Shown one piece after another: positions 39,032 to 45,952 of a DNA stretch of 46,249 nt (the first letter of the stretch is position 1; each line of letters opens with the position of its first letter). Position numbers and translations under genes: made by a program. The stretch comes from DATGLW01 sp035293965. GTDB lineage: Bacteria; Actinomycetota; Acidimicrobiia; Acidimicrobiales; RAAP-2. The notes under the pieces were generated by a model. The model had not been told where the DNA came from and ran no database searches. It saw nothing but the letters and a program-made list of their open reading frames with translations. Location: positions 1 through 46,249 of the forward strand of contig DATGLW010000045.1 of assembly GCA_035293965.1 (NCBI GenBank). Direction: 5' to 3'.

Positions 39032-40048
39032 TCACGAGAGCCGGGCCGGGCCCGCCTCGCCGTCGAGGACTCTCGCACCTGCCGAGGCCCGCACGCGCCA
39101 GCCGCCCGCGAGGGCACCGGGCCGGCAGAGGGCGACCACGCACCCACCGAACCCTGCGCCGGTGAGCCGGGCCCCGTACACGCCGGGCACGGCGCACAGC
39201 TCCGACACCAGGCGGTCGAGGCGCGGGGTCGACACCTCGAAGTCGTGCCGCAGGCTGTCGTGGCTGGCGATCATCAACCTGCCGCACGCCACGAAGTCGC
39301 CGGCGCCGAGGGCCTCGACGAACCGCCGGACGCGGTCGTTCTCGGTGACGACATGGCGCGCCCGTGCCTGCAGCACCGGGTCGCCCAGCTCCTCGACGGC
39401 CTCGATGCTCGCGTGGTGCAGCGGTCCGAGGATCGCCTGCGCTGCCTCGCACTGGCGTCGCCGGCTGGCGTACGCGGAGGTGGCCAGGTGGCGCCGCTCC
39501 CCCGAGAAGACGACCACGACGTCGACCCCGTCGGGGACCGCGACCGGGTGGACGGCCAGCGTGCTGCAGTCGACCAAGAGCGCATGGCCGGCCACGCCCC
39601 CCGCCGACACGAGCTGGTCCATCACCCCGCAGGGCACGCCGGTGGCCAGTTGCTCCGCTCGCTGGCACGCGAGGGCGAGCTCGGTGGCGGTTCCGCCGAA
39701 GCCGAGCGCCAGCGCGGTCGCGACCTCGAGTGCCGCGCTCGACGAGAGGCCCGCGCCGAGCGGCAATGTCGTCGACACCTGCCCGGCGAACCCCGTCTCG
39801 GGGCGCAGGACGGCCACGACGCCGGCCACGTAGCGGGCCCACGCTGGCGCGGCTGCGGCCGGGTCGTCGAGGTCGAGTGACAGGCGCGCCTCGCCCTCCG
39901 CCTCGGCGGACACGAGGCGGACGACGTCCCCGCCGCGGGCACCTTCGACCGTGGTCACCAGGTCGATCGCCATGGGGAGGGCGAGCCCGCCCGTGTAGTC
40001 GGTGTGGTCCCCGATGAGGTTCACCCTGCCCGGCGCGACGCTGCGCAT
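39032..40048 (-). CDS. galK: Galactokinase
   Basis: GHMP-family kinase phosphorylating galactose at C1; 338 aa, shorter than the usual 380 or so. The galactokinase signature is GRVNLIGDHTDYTGG (7-21) and the ATP-binding motif is PLGAGLSSSAALE (96-108). Asp144 (GVMDQLVSAGG) is the likely catalytic base, and GARLTGAGFGGCVVAL near the end is the third GHMP motif. GDHTDY replaces the commoner GEHTDY. No other Leloir gene is nearby, so another sugar substrate is possible. The ATG at 40048 has GGGGGAAG 7 nt upstream. Divergent from the acyl-CoA synthetase. Confidence 0.92.
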   Translation of the reverse strand: MRSVAPGRVNLIGDHTDYTGGLALPMAIDLVTTVEGARGGDVVRLVSAEAEGEARLSLDLDDPAAAAPAWARYVAGVVAVLRPETGFAGQVSTTLPLGAGLSSSAALEVATALALGFGGTATELALACQRAEQLATGVPCGVMDQLVSAGGVAGHALLVDCSTLAVHPVAVPDGVDVVVVFSGERRHLATSAYASRRRQCEAAQAILGPLHHASIEAVEELGDPVLQARARHVVTENDRVRRFVEALGAGDFVACGRLMIASHDSLRHDFEVSTPRLDRLVSELCAVPGVYGARLTGAGFGGCVVALCRPGALAGGWRVRASAGARVLDGEAGPARLS

Positions 40049-40180
40049 CGCACATCTTCCCCCAATCCCCGCCCGAGGACGCGCACGTCCCCTTCTCGAT
40101 GTGGTTGGCTTGCGCGAAGAGGAGCGCCCGGGGCGGCGACACCGCCGCCGACGTGGCGGGCAGGGCGTGAGGAGGGGCTC

Positions 40181-41731
40181 GTGGCCAGCGCCGGTTTCTT
40201 CGCCATCGCCGAGCGAGAGCCGGGTCGGCCGGCGCTGGTCGACCCCTCGGGCCGGCGGTTGAGCTACGGCGAGCTCGCGGCGGGGGCGGACCGGCTGGCC
40301 CGGGGCCTGCGGGCGGCGGGCCTCCAGCCCGGCGACGCGGTGGCCGTGGCCCTGCCCAACGGCGCCGAGGCGGCCGAGGTGTTCGCGGCGGCCATGCAGA
40401 GCGGGCTGTGCTACGTGCCGCTCAACTGGCACCTGACGGCCGGCGAGCTCGCCTACATCCTCGACAACTGCGGTGCACGTGCGGTGGTGGGCCACGAACG
40501 CTTCGCCGTCGCCATCGGGGAGGCAGCGCGCCAGGTCGACGTTCGCCTGCGCGTCGCCGTCGGCCGCGTCGACGGCTTCCGCCCGCTCGCCGAGATCGCG
40601 GACGCGGGCGACAGCTCGCCGGAGCCGGACCGCCGGGCAGGCCAGGTCCTCTTCTACACGTCGGGCACCACCGGTCACCCGAAGGGCGTCCGAAAGCGGC
40701 TCCCCCCGGTGGACCCCGAGCGAGTCGGTCTCGCCAGCGGCATCGGGCTGGCGGTCCCCGACCTCGCCACGGCGCTCGGGTCCGACGCCGTGTCGCTGGT
40801 GGGCGGTCCGCTGTACCACGCCGCGCCGCTGGCAGCGCTGGCCGGCGGGCTCGATTCGGGGGCGGAGGTCGTCCTGATGGAACGCTGGACGCCCGAGGGG
40901 TTCCTCGACCTCGTGGCGCGGCACCGCGTGACCCAGGCGACCATGGTGCCGACCATGTTCCACCGGCTGCTGTCCCTCCCCGACGAGGTCCGGTTGGCGG
41001 CCGACGTGTCGTCGCTGCGCTCGATCATGCACGCCGGCGCGCCCTGCCCGGTCGACGTGAAGCGCCGCATGATCGACTGGCTTGGCCCGATCATCGTGGA
41101 GGGGTACTCGTCGACCGAGGGGGCGGGCACCATGGTCACATCCGAGGAGTGGCTGGCGCGCCCGGGCACGGTGGGGCGGCCGTCCCCCGGGGTCGTGCTC
41201 AAGATCGTCGACGACGACGGCAACGAGTGCCCGCCCGGCGTGCCCGGCCGCGTGTTCCTCTCCCAGGCGCTCTGGGAGTTCGAGTACCTCGGGGATGCCG
41301 ACCAGACGCGCGCCAACCGCCGGGGCGACCTCTTCACGGTCGGCGACATCGGTTACGTCGACGAGGACGGGTACCTCTACCTGTGCGACCGGGTGGCCCA
41401 GGTGATCATCTCGGGCGGCGTGAACATCTACCCCGCCGAGGTCGAGGCCATCTTGCTCGAGCACCCGGCCGTGGCCGACGTGGCCGTGATCGGAGCTCCC
41501 AACGACGAGTGGGGCGAGGAGGTACGAGCAGTCGTGCAGCCGCAGCCGGGCCACGACGCCTCGGGGCGGCTCGAACGGGAGCTCATCGAGCACTGCCGGG
41601 CTCGCATCGCCCACTTCAAGTGCCCGGTGGCCGTCGACTTCGTCGACGACCTCGGCCGCGACCCCAACGGCAAGCTGCGAAAGGGGCCGATCCGCGACCG
41701 CTACTGGCAGGGCCGAGCGCGGCACATCTGA
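40181..41731 (+). CDS. AMP-dependent acyl-CoA synthetase / ligase
   Basis: ANL-superfamily adenylating enzyme, 516 aa. The AMP-binding P-loop is YTSGTTGHPKG (about 159-169), with EGYSSTEGAG, GDLFTVGDIGYVDEDGYLYL and RVAQVIISGGVNIYPAEVE for the core and hinge. The C-terminal catalytic Lys is in DPNGKLRKGPI. The substrate is likely a fatty or aromatic carboxylic acid but cannot be assigned. The GTG start at 40181 is supported by GAGGAGGGG directly upstream. A longer in-frame opening upstream lacks similarity and crosses the galK start. The 132-bp divergent region to galK (40049-40180) shows no clear promoter. Confidence 0.9.
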   Translation: MASAGFFAIAEREPGRPALVDPSGRRLSYGELAAGADRLARGLRAAGLQPGDAVAVALPNGAEAAEVFAAAMQSGLCYVPLNWHLTAGELAYILDNCGARAVVGHERFAVAIGEAARQVDVRLRVAVGRVDGFRPLAEIADAGDSSPEPDRRAGQVLFYTSGTTGHPKGVRKRLPPVDPERVGLASGIGLAVPDLATALGSDAVSLVGGPLYHAAPLAALAGGLDSGAEVVLMERWTPEGFLDLVARHRVTQATMVPTMFHRLLSLPDEVRLAADVSSLRSIMHAGAPCPVDVKRRMIDWLGPIIVEGYSSTEGAGTMVTSEEWLARPGTVGRPSPGVVLKIVDDDGNECPPGVPGRVFLSQALWEFEYLGDADQTRANRRGDLFTVGDIGYVDEDGYLYLCDRVAQVIISGGVNIYPAEVEAILLEHPAVADVAVIGAPNDEWGEEVRAVVQPQPGHDASGRLERELIEHCRARIAHFKCPVAVDFVDDLGRDPNGKLRKGPIRDRYWQGRARHI

Positions 41732-41857
41732 CGGCGCAGCGGATCGCCGGGAGAGCGAGCGGCCAGGGTGTCGCTGGTCCCGCGGCTATCGAGGAAGGCG
41801 GGCGTTTGCAGGCGCTTCCGGCATCGGCGGGGGACGCCTTGGCCAGATGGTGCCGGG

Positions 41858-41863
41858 TAGTCT
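41858..41863 (+). promoter_or_regulatory. Putative -10 box of tRNA-Lys
   Basis: TAGTCT about 23 nt upstream of the mature tRNA 5' end. No good -35 at the standard spacing; a TTGGCC lies 13 bp upstream. Confidence 0.35.
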
Positions 41864-41886
41864 CTCGCGAGCTTTCTTGCAGTCCC

Positions 41887-41959
41887 GGGCCGCTAGCTCA
41901 TCGGGTAGAGCAGGGGACTTTTAATCCCAAGGTGCCGGGTTCGAGCCCCGGGCGGCCCA
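41887..41959 (+). tRNA. tRNA-Lys (anticodon TTT)
   Basis: 73-nt cloverleaf. The acceptor stem GGGCCGC pairs fully with GCGGCCC. The D-arm GCTC/GAGC has an 8-nt loop, the anticodon loop CTTTTAA places TTT at 41920-41922, and the T-stem CCGGG/CCCGG closes the TTCGAGC loop. The discriminator base is A; CCA is not encoded. The anticodon stem has one mismatch at its base (G27 opposite A43), with the other four pairs intact. Confidence 0.95.
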
Positions 41960-42113
41960 CCCACTCACCCGTCTCCCGGCTTCGCGGCCCTGCCGAGCCC
42001 GGCGTACCGGGGCACGCGCGAGGGGTTCACACGTGAGTGTGAGCCCACGATTCGGGCCGCGCCCCGAGGTCGCGAAACGGAGCGTCGCTCCCGCTTGCGC
42101 CGGGCAAGGGCGG

Positions 42114-42119
42114 TAGGGT
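42114..42119 (+). promoter_or_regulatory. Putative -10 box of the DUF2889-like gene
   Basis: TAGGGT followed by exactly 6 nt and GTG 42126, a clear leaderless arrangement with no Shine-Dalgarno. Confidence 0.5.
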
Positions 42120-42125
42120 GGCGCG

Positions 42126-43166
42126 GTGACTTTCGTCCCAGCGGGGCTCGGCGAGCCGACCACCACCACGATCGGACGACGTCGCGGCTCAGTCCGCCGC
42201 ACGAGCGACATCCGCATGCTCCGGGCCGACGGAGCCGACGGGGCCGAAGCGGCCACGGGCTCCAGTGGCCTCGAGCTGGTCGGGAGGGCACGCGACCTGC
42301 GGACCGACACGTCCGGCGCTGCCACCGTCCTCGACGAGGCGTCGGTGCGGGCCGTCCTGGTCGGCGACCGACGGCTGGGCGAGCTCCGCACGGAGCCGGA
42401 CGAGCCTGCGGCCCGAGCCCTCCTCGGCGAGCGCGTCGCCGGGGGGTTCCGTGCCGCCCTCGACCGGGCCCTCCCCACCCACCGCGCGGCCCGCAGCCCG
42501 CTCTACCTGCTCCTCGACGACCTGCCCGTGGCCGCCCTCATCTCGGGCTACGGGGACCTCTACCGCCGAGAGCTGCCGCCGCCCGTACCACCGACCGCCC
42601 CGGGCGGCCCCCAGGGAGCAGGGGGAGAGCGGCCGGCGTCCATGCTCAAGGCCGACATCTGCTCGGGCTGGCGCAGCGACGGCACGATGATGGTCGCCCT
42701 GCGCGAGCGAGGCCAGATCCCGATCACCGTGGGACCCGCCGCGCCGTCCCTCGAAGACCCCGCCGACCCGCTGGGATGGCACGAGATCGCGGCGCTCCCG
42801 CCGGGCGCCATGCGCAGGCGCCGGCTCGTGGACGTCACCGCGGGCGATCCCCTCGTCGTCCACGCCATGTTCCGCGACACGCACGCCGACGCCGGCGGCA
42901 CCGAGACCGTCCTCCACGAGTACTCCCTCGACCTCGAGGTCGACCCGGCCACCTTCGTGGTGCTGCACAGCCGGGCCACCCCGCACGTGCTGCCGTGGAC
43001 GGAGTGCCCCGCGGCGGCGGCGAGCGCGCGCCGGCTCGAGGGTCAGGTGGCCGGCGACCTGCGCCAGTTCGTGCGCAGTGAGCTCACCGGCACTTCGACC
43101 TGCACCCACCTCAACGACCTGCTGCGCTCCGTCGCCGACGTGCCGGCCCTCGTCGCCTCGCTCTGA
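42126..43166 (+). CDS. DUF2889-like protein of unknown function
   Basis: 346-aa soluble protein. The weak similarity to DUF2889 rests on an N-terminal RRTSDIRMLRADG stretch, a central HAMFRDTHAD-(G)-ETVLHEYSLDLEVD and the C-terminal CTHLNDLLRSVADVPAL motif. There is no signal peptide or membrane segment. A Pro/Gly-rich linker (about 155-175) splits two halves. The C-terminal part contains SRATPHVLPWTECPAA and ASARRLEGQ. Expressed separately between tRNA-Lys and regX3; function unknown. The GTG start is set by the TAGGGT box and by the lack of upstream similarity. Confidence 0.65.
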   Translation: MTFVPAGLGEPTTTTIGRRRGSVRRTSDIRMLRADGADGAEAATGSSGLELVGRARDLRTDTSGAATVLDEASVRAVLVGDRRLGELRTEPDEPAARALLGERVAGGFRAALDRALPTHRAARSPLYLLLDDLPVAALISGYGDLYRRELPPPVPPTAPGGPQGAGGERPASMLKADICSGWRSDGTMMVALRERGQIPITVGPAAPSLEDPADPLGWHEIAALPPGAMRRRRLVDVTAGDPLVVHAMFRDTHADAGGTETVLHEYSLDLEVDPATFVVLHSRATPHVLPWTECPAAAASARRLEGQVAGDLRQFVRSELTGTSTCTHLNDLLRSVADVPALVASL

Positions 43167-43274
43167 CGATCGCGGCCGCCCCGTTCCCTGCCACCGGTCC
43201 TCCTGGCCGACCGGCCATCGCCAGCTCGGGCAGCTGGCGGCGCTCCGCCTGACCGACGGCGCGACGCGCGGATC

Positions 43275-43329
43275 GTTTCCCCAACGTTCATTCCCGCATT
43301 ACCGTCGGTTCGCGAGCCGTTCACTGCGG
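43275..43329 (+). promoter_or_regulatory. PHO-box-like array of 11-bp direct repeats upstream of regX3
   Basis: Five units on an exact 11-nt grid: GTTTCCCCAAC, GTTCATTCCCG, CATTACCGTCG, GTTCGCGAGCC, GTTCACTGCGG (starts 43275, 43286, 43297, 43308, 43319). Actinobacterial PhoP/RegX3-type sites are 11-nt direct repeats with a GTTCACC-like first heptamer. The array ends 5 bp before the regX3 -10 box. Units 1 and 3 are weaker. Confidence 0.6.
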
Positions 43330-43334
43330 TTGCC

Positions 43335-43340
43335 TAGGTT
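43335..43340 (+). promoter_or_regulatory. Putative -10 box of regX3
   Basis: TAGGTT followed by 7 nt and GTG 43348, downstream of the 11-bp repeat array. Leaderless arrangement. Confidence 0.5.
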
Positions 43341-43347
43341 CCGTTGT

Positions 43348-44175
43348 GTGTCGTGGCAGGAAGGACCTCAGGGTCCGACCCTTCCCGCTGAGCCCCGGGC
43401 GAACGACGAGCCTCTTGCGGGCGGGCAGCCCCATCCGGAGGGTCAGCTGCCTCCGGGTGGCCAGCCGTTTGCCACGATCCTGCTCGCCGAGGACGAAGAG
43501 CCCTTCGTCGACGCACTCGTCGTCGGGCTCACCCGCGAAGGGTTCGAGGTCGCGGTGGCTCGCGACGGCCAGGAGGCCCTGCAGCGGTTCGAGGAGGTCG
43601 AGCCGGACCTGGTGCTGCTCGACCTGATGCTCCCAAAGGTGTCCGGCATCGACGTGTGCCGCGCCATCCGCTCGCGGTCGTCGGTACCGGTCATCATCGT
43701 CACCGCACGGAGCACCGAGCTCGACACGGTGGTCGGCCTGGAAGTGGGGGCCGACGACTATGTGACCAAGCCGTTCGGGCTCCAGGAGCTGGTGGCCCGC
43801 GTCCGTGCCGTGCTGCGGCGGACGTCGCGCGCCACTCGACGACCTCCGGGAGGCGACGTGAGACCCGGGGAGGTCCTCGAAGCAGGTGTCGTGCGTGTCG
43901 ACCCGACTCAGCGCCGCGTGTTCGTGCGCGGCACCGAGGTCCGCCTCCGCCGCAAGGAGTTCGAGCTCCTGCGGCTGTTCGTCGAGAAGCCGGGTCGCGT
44001 GCTCGAGCGCGAGGTGCTCATCGACCACGTCTGGGGCGCCGACTACGTCGGCGACACGAGGACGCTCGACGTCCACATCAAGCGACTGCGAGCCCAGGTC
44101 GACCAGGACCCTGCCAGTCCTTCCCTCATCAGGACGGTCCGGGGCGTGGGCTACCGCTTCGAGCCCGGGTCCTGA
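43348..44175 (+). CDS. regX3: Two-component response regulator RegX3/PhoP-type (OmpR family)
   Basis: 275-aa response regulator. After a 38-residue Gly/Pro-rich N-terminal extension, the receiver domain has ILLAEDEEPF (acidic pocket), the phosphorylated Asp in LVLLDLMLPKVSG and Lys in YVTKPFG. The C-terminal winged helix contains RVLEREVLIDHVWGADYVG and DTRTLDVHIKRLRAQV, matching mycobacterial RegX3 almost residue for residue in the recognition-helix region. RegX3 responds to phosphate starvation with kinase SenX3; no kinase gene is adjacent here. The GTG start at 43348 is chosen from a TAGGTT box 7 nt upstream. A PHO-box-like array precedes it, suggesting autoregulation. Confidence 0.9.
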   Translation: MSWQEGPQGPTLPAEPRANDEPLAGGQPHPEGQLPPGGQPFATILLAEDEEPFVDALVVGLTREGFEVAVARDGQEALQRFEEVEPDLVLLDLMLPKVSGIDVCRAIRSRSSVPVIIVTARSTELDTVVGLEVGADDYVTKPFGLQELVARVRAVLRRTSRATRRPPGGDVRPGEVLEAGVVRVDPTQRRVFVRGTEVRLRRKEFELLRLFVEKPGRVLEREVLIDHVWGADYVGDTRTLDVHIKRLRAQVDQDPASPSLIRTVRGVGYRFEPGS

Positions 44176-44200
44176 TCACTCGAGCCCGGGTGCTGAGACC
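44159..44200. repeat. 21-bp duplication spanning the regX3 stop codon
   Basis: tcgagcccgggt plus following bases occurs at 44159 and 44180 (21-bp period). The first copy contains the regX3 stop codon. It forms the start of a repeat-rich, probably non-coding stretch that runs to about 44389. Confidence 0.65.
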
Positions 44201-44236
44201 CCGAGCCGCATCCGGCACCCTCCGATCCCGAAGGGC

Positions 44237-44287
44237 GTCGCGCCGTCCGATGCGTCGCGCCGTCCGATGCGTCGCGTCGTCCGATGC
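44237..44287. repeat. Three 17-bp tandem repeats between regX3 and the MFS gene
   Basis: gtcgcgccgtccgatgc starts at 44237, 44254 and 44271, the third with one substitution. The 17-bp period is not a multiple of three, which argues this stretch is not maintained as coding sequence. Confidence 0.85.
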
Positions 44288-44300
44288 ATGGGACGCGGAG

Positions 44301-44389
44301 CCTGCCCGGGGGCCTTGCCCGGGGGCCTGCAGGGGGTCCTGCCCGGTGGGGCCTTGCCCGGGGGCCTTGCCCGGGGGCCTGCAGGGGGG
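44301..44389. repeat. GC-rich array of 12-14 bp units with G-runs
   Basis: About seven units of the form cct(t)gcccggggg or cctgcaggggg. A 36-37 bp block at 44301-44336 is repeated at 44352-44389. There are six runs of five or six G, potential G-quadruplex or hairpin structure, 30 bp upstream of the MFS start. Confidence 0.8.
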
Positions 44390-44405
44390 CGGCAGCTGCC
44401 CGTCC

Positions 44406-44411
44406 CATACT
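44406..44411 (+). promoter_or_regulatory. Putative -10 box of the MFS gene
   Basis: CATACT, close to TATACT, followed by 7 nt and GTG 44419. It lies directly after the GC-rich repeat array. Confidence 0.45.
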
Positions 44412-44418
44412 TGTAGCG

Positions 44419-45798
44419 GTGGGAGACGACCCGAACCCGCGCCACGGGGCGCGCGCCGTCCGGAGCCGGGGAGCTCGGGTCCGGTACTGGCGTGGCGAGC
44501 GGAGGGGCAACGATCGAAAGGCGGGGGCGGCGCTCTCGGCGCTCGAGCTCGGCTCGTGGCTGGACCCCAGGGTGCTCGTCCTGGCAGTGGTTGCGGTCGC
44601 GGCGGGGTTCGGCCAGTTCGGGGCGGTGGCCACTCTCGGGGACGTGGCGAAGGGGTTCGGTCACGTCGCCCAGCGAGCCACCGTGGCCGACCAGGCAGGG
44701 CTGTCCGGGACCGAGCTCGGGATCGGGCTGGCCGTCATCCGGCTGGCTTCGCTGGGGGGGCTCGTGCTCGCCGGGCTCGCCGACCGGGTCGGGCGGCGCG
44801 CCGTCATGCTGTGGGCGGGCGGTGCGGGCCTGATCCTGACAGTCCTGGCTGCGGTCAGCCCCGGGTACTGGTGGTTCGTCGCCATCTTCGCCGCCGGACG
44901 TCCTGCGCTGAGTGCCGCCGGGTCGGTCTCCCAGGTCGCTGCAGCCGAGGAGACGACCGCCGCGCACCGGGCGAAGGCGGTCGCCCTCATCGCCGCCGCC
45001 TACGCGGTGGGGGCAGGGGCGACGGCGGTGCTGCACAGTCTGGCGTCGGGTCCTCTCGGCTTCCGCGGCATCTTCGCCCTCGCCGTGGTGCCGCTCGGCC
45101 TCCTGGTGCTCGTCCGCCGCCGGGTGCCGGAGCCGACGCGCTTCGAGGTGGCGGCGGCGGCCCGCGACCATCCGCTGCCGGTCCTCGGCCCCATCGAGCC
45201 ACGATTCCGCGGCCGGCTGATCGTCGTCGCCGCGCTCGCACTGGCCGTCGCCGTCGTGACCGGTCCCGCCAACAGCTTCGTCTTCCTGTACGCCCAGAAC
45301 GTCATGCACCTGGCGGGTTGGGTCACGGCGCTGATGGTCGTCGCAGCGGGCGTCGCCGGGCTGGCCGGGCTGGCCGCCGGCCAGTGGCTGGCCGACCACC
45401 TCGGCCGGCGCCCGACCGGCGCACTGGGCATGGTGCTCCTCGTGCTGGCCGCGGTGGTCGCGTACAGCGGATCGGAAGCGGCCCTCATCGGCGGGTACGT
45501 CGCCGGTGCCGCCTGCGGCGCGATCTTCGCACCTGCTGCGGGGAGCCTGGGCAACGAGCTGTTCCCCACGTCGGTTCGCGCCTCGGCGACGGGCTGGTAC
45601 CTGGCAGCCGGCGTGGTGGGTGCGATCATCGGCCTGCTGGCGTTCGGCGCACTGGCCGACATCGGCAACCGCTTCAGCATCGCCGCCCTGCTCACCTTCC
45701 TGCCCATCGTTCCCCTCGCCCTCCTGTTCTGGCTGGTCCCCGAGACGAAGGGCCGGGAGCCCGAGGACCTGTGGCCGGCCGGAGAAGCCGGGGAGTAG
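44419..45798 (+). CDS. Major facilitator superfamily transporter
   Basis: 459-aa inner-membrane transporter with about 12 predicted helices. The inter-helix 2-3 motif is GLADRVGRRAVM and the corresponding second-half motif is LADHLGRRPTGA. It has LGNELFPTSVRASATGWY and a C-terminal LVPETKGREPEDL typical of the sugar-porter-like MFS branch. Substrate unknown. The first 40 residues are charged and cytoplasmic. The GTG at 44419 is preferred over an in-frame ATG at 44284, because the intervening sequence is the GC-rich repeat array and a CATACT box precedes the GTG. Downstream of regX3 on the same strand; regulation by it is possible but unproven. Confidence 0.85.
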   Translation: MGDDPNPRHGARAVRSRGARVRYWRGERRGNDRKAGAALSALELGSWLDPRVLVLAVVAVAAGFGQFGAVATLGDVAKGFGHVAQRATVADQAGLSGTELGIGLAVIRLASLGGLVLAGLADRVGRRAVMLWAGGAGLILTVLAAVSPGYWWFVAIFAAGRPALSAAGSVSQVAAAEETTAAHRAKAVALIAAAYAVGAGATAVLHSLASGPLGFRGIFALAVVPLGLLVLVRRRVPEPTRFEVAAAARDHPLPVLGPIEPRFRGRLIVVAALALAVAVVTGPANSFVFLYAQNVMHLAGWVTALMVVAAGVAGLAGLAAGQWLADHLGRRPTGALGMVLLVLAAVVAYSGSEAALIGGYVAGAACGAIFAPAAGSLGNELFPTSVRASATGWYLAAGVVGAIIGLLAFGALADIGNRFSIAALLTFLPIVPLALLFWLVPETKGREPEDLWPAGEAGE

Positions 45799-45894
45799 AG
45801 CCGGCCGCGGCCAGGTTGCGCAACCCGCCGACGACGCGGCGTTCTCCGATGGCGCTGATGACCGGGTCCTCTGCTCGCCCGCGAGACCTTGGCC

Positions 45895-45900
45895 GATACT
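45895..45900 (+). promoter_or_regulatory. Putative -10 box of the small membrane protein
   Basis: GATACT; a transcript starting about 7 nt downstream would have a 45-nt leader with two hairpins before the ATG at 45953. Confidence 0.35.
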
Positions 45901-45910
45901 GTGAACGTGT

Positions 45911-45940
45911 CGGAAGACTTCTTCCGGCCTTCGACGAAGG
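45911..45940 (+). promoter_or_regulatory. Two hairpins in the 5' leader of the small membrane protein
   Basis: CGGAAG-ACTT-CTTCCG at 45911-45926 (6-bp perfect stem) and CCTTC-GAC-GAAGG at 45928-45940 (5-bp perfect stem, 3-nt loop), just before the Shine-Dalgarno. They could control translation or end transcription from the MFS gene. Confidence 0.45.
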
Positions 45941-45952
45941 AAGGGAGACGAG

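Noticed and set aside
40049..40180. Riboswitch or T-box upstream of the acyl-CoA synthetase
   Set aside because: The 132-bp divergent region shows no conserved stems or specifier-like sequence.
44284..44286. ATG 44284 as the MFS start
   Set aside because: It would translate the GC-rich repeat array; the later GTG has a good promoter box at leaderless spacing.
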